Positions 54,985-64,000 of a stretch of 64,000 bases of DNA are shown piece by piece. A program made the position numbers and the translations under genes. The DNA is from Saccharina japonica (Eukaryota > Sar > Phaeophyceae > Laminariales > Laminariaceae): NCBI GenBank assembly GCA_008828725.1, contig MEHQ01004020.1:1014593-1078592 (forward strand). Reading direction: 5' to 3'. The notes beneath the pieces were generated by a model. That model did not search any database, was not told the DNA's origin, and saw only the letters and a program-made list of their open reading frames with translations. Position 1 is the first letter of the stretch; each line of letters opens with the position of its first letter.

Positions 54985-56500
54985 GGGCTATCGGGGTGGT
55001 AGTCTGATCGCTGCAGGCAAGGAAGGAGTGGCTGTTGCGGCTACGGTTACCGATGCCGCGTGAGCTGCTATCACTACCTCACAGCCGCGGTGCTATCACT
55101 ACCTCACAGCCGCGGTAGCTGAAGCAGTCGTACTGGCGGAGGTCAGACTCGACATTGGGTTCTGCCTTAGGTCCTCCGAGGCGTAGTGCTGATTTTTCCC
55201 ACGACATTGTTGGACATTTTGTTCAAGGTAGTCTTGCTAAATCCCCCCCTCCCAAGGTTGGGACACCAGCTGAACAGGTGGTGATGCAGATGGCCGCATC
55301 TACGGCTTGAGAGTTGTTGGCGTCGGTGTCGTCTGCATTACATGTTCCTTGGCCGACAGCGGTGCCGGTGCCGGGAACGATTAGGCCGGCAAGGGCAACA
55401 ATGGTATCGGAGCTAGCGACATTCCAGGTTCAGTTCGTGATGACAGGCATAACCACAAGAAGGATAACTGTCAGTGTCCCGTATCCTGTCTAACGAATAG
55501 CATCCCAATCTTCCCAATAAACGGTATGCTGCGATGCATTCTTTTGGCTTTTGGCTCAACGTTCGTATTGTGAATACTTACCCTCTGACGGTACGCCTCT
55601 CCCGCTGACCGCGAAACATATCCTCTTGCAAGGTGGAACTCCCACGCGCCTTACCCTGCATTCGACGGATTCCAGCTCCAACCAATAAACGCCCCAATGG
55701 TGGGCCCCCTCTCCCTCCGACCGAATAGGCTAGTCAAGCCCTCCCGACGGGCTGTAGAAGGTTAAGCGAACGTTCGCCTCGTATATAGCTTTCACGGCGG
55801 TCACCTTTCCACCGAGCTCCTGCGTTGGCGACCGTACAGCTAGCTCTAAGTGTCACGTAATTCCAAGCTAACCGGCTTCATCAATAAAGCTTCCTGGTTT
55901 AACCCACGAACTCTAAGCGATCCAAAGGCTCTACAGTAGTCTTGGCAGGTTGCCTCCTCCACTGAAACAGATCATCCCGCTCGGATGGGATCACCCCCCC
56001 CCCGTTGCCCGTGCAATAGAGCACCACGGAGGGTGAGTGATTTACTACGACAGGCCTTTGAAGACGGTTGGTGGTGAGTGAGCTTACGGTGTAATTACCA
56101 TCCATCCCGGCAACCCACATGAGTGACAGCGATCGCGGCAGTCTTGCCAGCGGGAAATAGGGCGGCACCATTCCGAGGTGATGAGGTAGATGAGGTAGAT
56201 GAGGTAGATGAGGTAGACCTCCCACCGATTTGGGCGGCGTCCATGGCGGTGGCCGTGGCGGCTGTACTTGGACATAGGCGGAGAGGAAGAGTGTGGAGGA
56301 CACCACCTTCCCATTATCGTAGGGAAGATCGCCGGCCGCGGCGGCATCGGCGGCGAAAGCGTCATACTCGGTTATTTTGGGCGGAGGCAGTGGCGATGAC
56401 AACGGTGACATCCGAAGTGCCCGCTGCTGCCGACACCAAACGCTGACCCTCATCAGCACTCGGAGACGACGGCTACTGAAGCACGTTCCCTCCGCCTGCC
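54985..56500. other. No gene recognised; small duplications
   Basis: A 25-base tandem duplication (TGCTATCACTACCTCACAGC...) lies at about 55064-55113, and four perfect copies of GATGAGGTA at 56180-56215. A 186-codon minus-strand frame (55899-56459) contains proline-rich parts and has no recognisable domain. Confidence 0.45.
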
Positions 56501-56505
56501 TTCGA

Positions 56506-56870
56506 CGGCGCCGACGTGGAAGGCCGCCGTTCCGTCCTCTGCATTAAATTACCTCAGTCTGCGATTCCCACCGTGCACATCCGGACTACTGGCAATCTGG
56601 AAGATAAACCCGCCTCAGAAAACTCATATAATCGTCCAGCGTTCGCGCTTCGGACGCCGGGGCTAGAACCTATGGATCCGTACGCTCAACACAAACTCGA
56701 CGGCGCCGACGTGGAAGGCCGCCGTTCCGTCATTTGCATTAAATTACCTCAGTCGGCGATTCCTACCGTGCACGCCCGGACTACTGGAAACCTGGAAGAG
56801 AAAAGTGCTTCAAACCATTGATAAAACGTCCGGCGTTTGCGCTTTGGACCCCCGGGCTAGCACCTATGGC
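56506..56870. repeat. Tandem duplication, period 195 bases, two copies
   Basis: CGGCGCCGACGTGGAAGGCC at 56506 and again at 56701. Matching continues through CATTAAATTACCTCAGTC and CGTGCAC to the end of the second unit at about 56870. The copies differ by about 10-15 percent by eye. Confidence 0.88.
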
Positions 56871-57261
56871 GCCGCAACGCTCGAAACACATTTAACTCTG
56901 GGTGTACCGTCACCTTAGCTAGTGCGCATCCCTTGTAACAGTAGTTTGCAATACTAAACGCAAATGTGGGCAAAGGCAACATCCTTCCAAAACTTTGCAC
57001 GGCACTGGACTCAACGAACAAAACACATATCGATAGAAGCTGTCGAGGCCCAACAAATCCTACGAAAAGGGTACTAAATACCTTGAACGGCAAAGTGCTA
57101 GGGTGGGGGTCCTGCTGCTCCGGGGAAAATGTTTACCGGTACCCACGAGTGTGCGAGTACCTGCTATATTGTAGGGCACCTGTTCATTCTGCGCGGTAGC
57201 GGAGAAGCAAATGCAAGAAGCAAGGCAACGTCGCTCCAGCACATTTCCAATATTTATTTTT

Positions 57262-57495
57262 GATTATTGTGTCTCATTTCTCCTCCCTCCTAGTCTTAAC
57301 TCAGACCTGGCGTCGCATAGCAGGCCCTCCTCCCATGTCCCTCCCATACTGTGGCACGTGGCTTGAATTTGTATCGCGAGAAGGGTTCGGCCCTTTTTTC
57401 CCTCGTCGACTCGCGCCTGACTGCGCCTACCCACGCAAAGCGCTTTCGGCAGTTGGTGCCTTTCTTCTGTTAAGCACATCCTATACTAAACATAC
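57262..57495 (-). mobile_element. SINE body copy without tRNA-like head
   Basis: Resembles 22540-22775, sharing CTAGTCTTAACTCA, ATCGCGAGAAG, TTCCCTCGTC and CAGTTGGTG in the same order and spacing. The tRNA-like head present at 22780-22855 is not found, so this copy is 5'-truncated or comes from a different source. It is clearly older or more diverged than the 22.5 kb copy. Confidence 0.65.
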
Positions 57496-57559
57496 ATACA
57501 CCACGTCTACAAGGTCTGGCTCCAGCTTGTCTTTCGATAAGTTATCAGTTCGGGAATAA

Positions 57560-60500
57560 ACGAGCTCCCCGTCCTTACTAAGAGACGCAAGGGCAACGCT
57601 CGCAACACAGAGTTCAACGCAACACGTTGTACACGTATTCTGGCCAACGGGAATGGTTTGTATGCTAAACCACAGTCTTTTGGAGAGACGTCGGGGAATA
57701 CGTCATATGCCACCACGAATGTTTGCTTGTGTTTGTTTTCACGGTGGCTTTAGCCAAGCTGAACTAAATTTCGCACATATTTTTTCTGGTATACGATCAA
57801 GCATCATCGATGAGAGAAATACGCTCTCGAAATAATCAAGGTTCGATTCGCTGGCTGTATGTAATCCCAGAACGCCTGAAAGTCGTAAGCATCTCCTGCG
57901 CCGCCCCGTACCTCAGAATACCGGGGAATCCTAGCCGCCGTCAAGAAAGTACGCGTCTACGATCCTTCCCCGGTGCACACAAGAGGCAGTTTGTGCATAT
58001 GTTCGTCCCTATCAGACTCAGACCGGAATGACAAAGCGATCACGGCTGTTGCGGTCTTCCGACGTTGACAACTTGTAAGATGTGTAAGATGTATCGCATG
58101 CGCCCCTCGATCCCCACAGCCTACGACCCCAATATGGTAACACCGACTGCGGCGTCATTAAAGTATTAAAAAAGACTCCCCACGGTTGTCGAGAAAACTC
58201 GTGGGCTCCTCCGTGATAAGTAATCCTCGCTCAGCAACTACGGCATGCGTGCTGCTAAACGTCTCATCCTTCTGCTCCCGTGGCTCGGCGCCGGCATATC
58301 CCTGTGACATTGTTGTGGCCAAGTAGCAAAGATGGGGGTCAACGAATGACATGGAAATGTTTTCACGAAGAGTGGAGGCGTCATAATGGTGGATGGGAGG
58401 CAGTGTCGAGGTAGAGTACTACTCAGAACAAGTGTTAGTGACGCCTTCTATAACCGCAGCACGTGAAGGCTGGACAGCATGCCGCACGCCCTGCGGGGTA
58501 AGAGGGGGCGAAGGGGGGTGTGGCGATAGTGCTGTAGAGAAAACAAAACACGAAACCCGTGTGCACAAACACGGACAATTCGACACGAACGAAAGAACGA
58601 CGAACAAAACTACTACCTGCAAGTCATTGGTGCGTAAAACAGCACCTCTTTCCTGAAGCGATCAATAGTATTAGCTCTGACAAAACTGCCGTCAATTATC
58701 GGGAGTAAACTATGTGGAATTGGAGTAGGATACTCTTGCCGTCGCATAGGGTTAATGCAATTTTCGGTATGCAAGCCTTTCATTATATGCTTTAGAAAGT
58801 TTTTTCTTGCCTTCAAAACTGTTCCTGGTCCAGAAAACGAGGCTCTTTCGCCGAAAGGAGTCCGACCACCCTCTCCATTGAAAGAGTTTGCGACCATTGT
58901 AGCTCGATTTCCTATGTTCTTGCCGCGAATAGAACATCGATCAAACATATGCTCAACGTTACGTTTTACTGACAAGAATCGTTTCAAATGGCCAAGTCAA
59001 ACTAAAGGTAGCTGCTCTCCTCAAAGAGGATGAAATCACCCTCGACACCCGTGCGAGAATGTTCCGATGTACGTATAATGTCATCGCTAGGAAACGAATC
59101 ATCCATAGCACTACATCCCCACCCCTAAATTCAGCAGGAGCCCGGGGCCAGCATCGCTGTACACCCGGCTAGGTAGATGGCCCAAGTTCAATACCAAAGA
59201 GAGAAACAGGGTATAATAATATCCGTCGTAGTCAGCGATGTTCCCAGTGGCGGTTATATGTTGCGGTTCATGTAGGAACCTGGATGCCTGCGCATCAGTA
59301 GTAGACCCGTGGATATGCCAGACTATGGTCCCCGGACACCACGGGGGCATTGCGAGAATAGCCATCACGATTTCCCCATTTTTGGGGCAAGGGAAGTTTT
59401 GAAAGCAAACTGTTCGCGTGCAAAACGACCGGCATTATGTAATGTGCCTCACTGCCCAGGTGGGACGTATCAGACGGCAAATAGGTAGCGAGGCTGTGCA
59501 TAAAAATAATGCTAAAGTTGTCGAGGACAAAAAACAACAGCATTCGAGCAGACAGCAGGGGTAGTGATGAATGCGATGGAGCTGTAGAACCAGAAGGAGT
59601 ACAATCTAGTCGATGAATACAAGTCACTTTCGAAACGGGGGCATTTCTCGTCCGGATCAGAGGTGATGAGGCCGCAGGGCGAAAAGAGCCCACGATACGT
59701 CTATGGCCGTAATTCGCTTTGCAGAAATGGGAGAATCTTAGCCCGGCTGTGCTGTGGAGGCGGCGGTGAAAACAATGCAATTCGGGCGCTTGTCATCAAG
59801 CAGACGTAAGACGAAAACATGTCCGAAGTTCGAACTTGCAGAAACGTCACGACAACTGAAACTTGGGTGAACGCCCGAAAACAAATGTGCAGCCTTGTCG
59901 TGGTCACTGCCCGACACCACGCGGGCGAATTTTTCAAGCGAGTTTTTTTTGTCTCTTGCTGGGTCACGATCGTCACAGAATAGTTACACCTACGCTTTCA
60001 CTGCAGACGACGTTACAAATACGCTAAAGCAACCGCACCGCAGAAAGCGACAACATGATTATGTTTCACAACCTAAAGAGCTAATCGTGCGGTATGTCGA
60101 TCTCAGTTCACGACACCACAAAGTGACGGTAGAGTCAGTAAGGCAGGCAGGCAGGCATCACGGGTGGTTGTAGTGGTATAGATGGACGCAGAAGGGGCGG
60201 AAATTCCTTGCGTGTGTCGAGTTGGCGTCTAACGCCACTAGCACGTGCACATAACTCCCCACGAAAGACGCTGATGTTACTGTACATGCCAAACAAGGAC
60301 TGGCGACGCGGGACGGGTGGGGCGATCGACACACGGTCATTTTGCAGCTCTAATGTGCTGTGGAGTTTCGGGTGCTGATGAGGCGCACCGATACAAACGT
60401 ACAACAGGGGCCCACTTGATCGACTGCAAAGCAAGCGGCACTTGTAATAGCTTGAAGCGGACTGCGATAGAGAGATAATTCGCCAGACGTTGCGACCGCG

Positions 60501-63500
60501 ACCTTCGCAGGGCCCTACTGCGTGTCGAGAAGCAAACAGTAGGTTACCAACGAAATCTCGCAGTAACGCAAGGATGAAACAATGCCCAAAAGTTCGAAAG
60601 CTTAGTCCATTGCCAATTCGTTCCGTACACCATGATGTTCACGTGCAAAGCTCAAAAACGAAAGAGTTAGCTAGGTTCAGTTTGCCCATTACTCGGCTAA
60701 AGCTGCGGTCGGTGGCTTGATCGCTACTGTTAGTTGTGGGTACGGGATTTATTGTTTGTCAATGAGGGGAGGTCCTGCACGGAGAACATCAACCATGAAA
60801 ATAAATACCAAGTATCAGTAGTAACCGTACTAATACCAATGTTTGTGCTACGATAGCCCTTTGCGTCGGCGCATGGACCAATATCCAAGGCACCCGAGGT
60901 TTCAGCTGCGTCTACAGCTCGACCTCGCGCCGATTCTGTTTCGCGAAAGTTTATAGCTATGACGAACTACTACAGTAGGAAAGGTGTCATAAATGCATGC
61001 AACATCGTCAGCTCTTAAACTGCGTGCCTACGGGACCAATCCGCGGAAAATCACTGGAACCAGTACTAATGCGGGGCCATCGCAAGCTCAACACCACGAT
61101 ATAAAGGGCAGATAGTTTATGTGTGAGATCAAGTGCCTAAACCCGACGAGTCGATTTGTTAATAGCAGGCTCACGCTGTTGGTATTTTGTAGACCTATGT
61201 TTCGTAGTAATAGAGCTCGGTCAGACTCAGCCTGAATGTTGCGCGAGTAAGTTGTCCCAAACTGGAAGTTCGAAGGCTGGATGACCAGCGAGTCCGCCAT
61301 GCGTGAGCGACTGCTTCAGTCGCAGCTGCATATGAGGACGATGCTTTCCTTGAGCTGTGGCATGGGCTGTAAGTGTTGACATTTTAAGCACCTTTCCCGA
61401 ATTGACGAGAGCAACAGTCGTGACGGCGCCACCGTGACCATGCTGAGTTCAATGGGATCAATGGGGGGCCCAATGAGAGGGTTACTACGTAGGAGTTTGG
61501 CATCGAGTGTCAAAGGGAGGCGCCGAAGAGCGCAAACGGCAAATGATGACGAGAAAGGAGCGGAGGTCTTCGTGCGAAGATGTTTGGCGCATGGCACGAA
61601 GAGGAGTAGAGCGGACGCGTGGCCGACGAAGAAAGCAACCAACCAAGGCATCCTTACAGCAGGGAAAGGAGGTGTTGATCACAGCTAAAGTGGTCTCCGT
61701 TAAAGAGTTCATAGGCTTGATCTGTCCATCACCATCGAGATGTTCGGTTCGCCTAGCCATATCCAGTACCTCGCGTAGGAGCGCTCGAACTGCCTCGGAT
61801 GTCTACCCTTGCCTGTGCTTGGTGCCTAGGCGTACTACGCATCTCCGTTTTCCTTTATCTCGTTTTTGATATTTCATTTTATTATTTGAATGCGACTTTG
61901 TTTTGTGTTATATTTCTGTTGAGTGTCGCTTTTTCTCCAGTAATCCTCTCTCTGTCTCTCATTGACGTGATGTTTATGAGCTGCGAAAGGCTTTTATTGC
62001 TCGCATGCAATAGCTAACTCGTGAGCTAAGGCGTGAGAGTGAACGATGATGATATTTTCTTGTCCGAGTTTGTGTTTTTCTCGGAACAACGACTTCCCCA
62101 AGCCCTTCGTCGGTACCTGTTTCGCATGTGTTTCGGGGCAGGCAGACATAGGCAACAGGGACTGTTACGCTGTCGACATGACAGGGGGCTCGATTGATAT
62201 GGCCCTTTCAGTAAACAAACTGAAGTCCGTCATCAATCACATCTAAGGGTATGACCACCACTAAAGGGAACAAGTATCCTATGGCACACCACCAGCCAAG
62301 ACGTGCGTGTGTCGCCATCTTCGGCCATCGACAGTTTTACTAATTCCGAACCCATCCCAGTCGCAATTCAAGTACTTTCGTCCCCGACACTTGAAGGGTT
62401 CGGGTGCCGTTCTAAATAGCCCAAGCTGGTGTGGGTGCAGATATGCGTTGGGGCGTGTTTTACTCGTGTCATGCTCGAGGGGGGCGGGGTCAGAGAAAAG
62501 GCCTGACCCTGCAGAGAATGAAGCGGCAATAGGGGCGGAAATAAAGCTTGAGCCGTTTGACGTCAAAGAGACTTTCATTATGAGCTTTCAAACTGACTTC
62601 ACAGTTAGGTTTTTCCCCGGAAAGCGAGGAAATGGGCTGGCTATTATCAGCACGAGTCCGACTTCGTTAGGAGAGGTACCCAGGGGCAAGCTCACGCTTC
62701 TCGAGGGCCGCGGTTGGTTGAGTATCCAACCAGCCCTTTTGAAATGTTCTTGCTAAACAATGTGAAGTTCATCAAGCTCAAGTAGAGCCTCTTCAGGATC
62801 ACATTTTTCTGACAAGCAATCAAAGAAATGGGATCTACGTAGTCGTGCGAGTTTGCAACTGCGACGCTCGAGAAATGGGGAACTTACTTGAGTGCCTCTC
62901 CGAGAGTACAGTAATTGGACTTGTTCCGAGAAGAGCCGTCCCGATTTTCTAACGTCCTGGGAAACAATTTAGGCACAAAAGCAGTCCCTTGGACAACATA
63001 ATCTAAAAGCGTGAGTTACATCGGTTTGAAGGATGACAATCCATGGAGCCGGTAGACACGTTGTAGAAATCTTTCATAGCCGACCGTTCCTATGAGTACC
63101 CTCTCCTCGTCCAAAACAGCGTGAAAAGGTATCCCCCGTTTCATTGTTTTGTCTGGCATTTCGTAATCACTTTTGCTTTCCATTTCAATCCGTGAAAACG
63201 TATTACCCTCTACGGTCTCGCGGACAAGAGGTGGGCACAAGTGACTTCTGCTGTCTTCCGCCTGGTAAGGGCCTTCCTTTACATCACGCAAAGTCACGCA
63301 CATGGTGCAGGATTCCCTCTGCTCGTCGAGTGTCCTATAGTATATCGGTTCACTCGCGCTTTCCAACGTTTGGCGATGGAAGAAGACTCAGAAAACACAA
63401 AATCAATTCGTTTTGTTTTGAGAGAAATCCATTTACGTAAAGCTTCACGAAAATATGCAAGACTCTTGGTTTTACTGTAAAAATAGTGTGTACCTCTGAA

Positions 63501-64000
63501 TGCGAGGAAATCGCGCCGGGTCTTTATAGAACAAATCGGACTGCCCTCAGAGAGGTGCCCAGGACAGTTAACCGCGTCTTCAGGACCACAGTCGCAAGAT
63601 TTCCGACGAGCGCATACTGAAATGGTCTTGACAAAGCACAAACGAACGGGAAGACATACCGGAAAACAGGCCCTTCACAGTAGAGGAGTGTTGCAACTGC
63701 GAACTTTGAGAAGCAGAAACGTGCCCAGGAACCCTGTCTTAGAATGGTCGGACTCGTTTCGAGACACCCAGTCCGATTTCGTTGATTCCAAGGGCAAACA
63801 CTGCAATATCGAAATTATAAAGAACTACCATATATGCTCGAAACCTGTCGATTAAAGCCTCACATACCAAACACCTCAATCAGCTAGTGTTTAGTATCGG
63901 AGGCTGCACTTTCAGGCTGTTATTAACAAGGGCAAGGTGAAAAAGATTGGAACACATTATTTTCCTTGCTCCAAAGCATGCCACCACTCAAACGGATGCA
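57560..64000. other. Mostly single-copy stretch with unrecognised short frames
   Basis: Repeats and TACAGTA-type words are rare here. Frames with protein-like composition but no recognised family: minus 58613-58987 (124 codons, basic), minus 59111-59368, minus 61088-61300, plus 62307-62756 (149 codons, contains ETFIMSFQTDFTVRFFPG) and minus 63016-63366 (116 codons, acidic start, ends RVYRLHGLSSFKPM). No splice-linked series could be built from them. They may be exons of unknown genes, decayed genes or chance. Confidence 0.4.

Overview
The window looks like nuclear DNA of a eukaryote with intron-rich genes and many repeats. I infer a stramenopile alga, quite possibly a brown alga, from three things: small exons of 76-285 bases split by introns mostly of 0.5-1.6 kb, strict GT-AG borders, and a crowd of diverged TIR, LINE, SINE and LTR elements among CAG/CTG- and GGC-rich tracts. 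No sequence search was possible, so the lineage is inference. There are no operons, rRNA genes or CRISPR arrays.

Left part (2.9-26.0 kb): one host gene dominates. A microsomal-type cytochrome P450 lies on the minus strand from 25992 to 2947. I could assemble all 13 exons by eye. Every junction is GT-AG, all phases agree, and the total is 1788 bases (595 residues plus stop). It has an N-terminal membrane anchor, WxxxR, ExxR, PERW and a full FxxGxRxCxG heme loop. Its I-helix lacks the usual acid-threonine pair. Intron 1 is 13.5 kb and holds most of the repeats of this part: a five-unit tandem array (12.6-13.6 kb), a dispersed repeat (13.9-15.2 and 22.2-23.1 kb), a satellite-like array of about 14 units (16.6-21.3 kb), a tRNA-derived SINE inserted into the dispersed repeat, and a 5'-truncated LINE with target-site duplication.

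Middle part (29.7-42.0 kb): transposon territory. It holds a decayed MULE/SWIM-type transposase end (31.4-32.3 kb), a broken Ty1/copia fossil on the minus strand (about 34.7-37.1 kb), a two-level minisatellite (38.15-38.51 kb), and a LINE on the minus strand (38.5-42.0 kb) with an uninterrupted reading frame of more than 1100 residues (endonuclease part, reverse transcriptase, C-terminal Cys/His motif) but a truncated 5' end.

Right part (43-57.5 kb): three elements defined by terminal inverted repeats. One at 43.26-44.09 kb contains an assembly-type duplication at an N. One at 45.41-47.36 kb and one at 49.39-51.97 kb each have TA on both sides and arrays of short subterminal motifs; the last carries the C-terminal end of a pogo-like DDE transposase. 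Minisatellites and trinucleotide tracts follow at 53.2-54.6 and 56.5-56.9 kb. The last 6.5 kb is mostly non-repetitive with several unrecognised short reading frames. The P450 is the only host gene I can call with confidence; the rest is mobile DNA, its remains, or sequence in which I see no gene.
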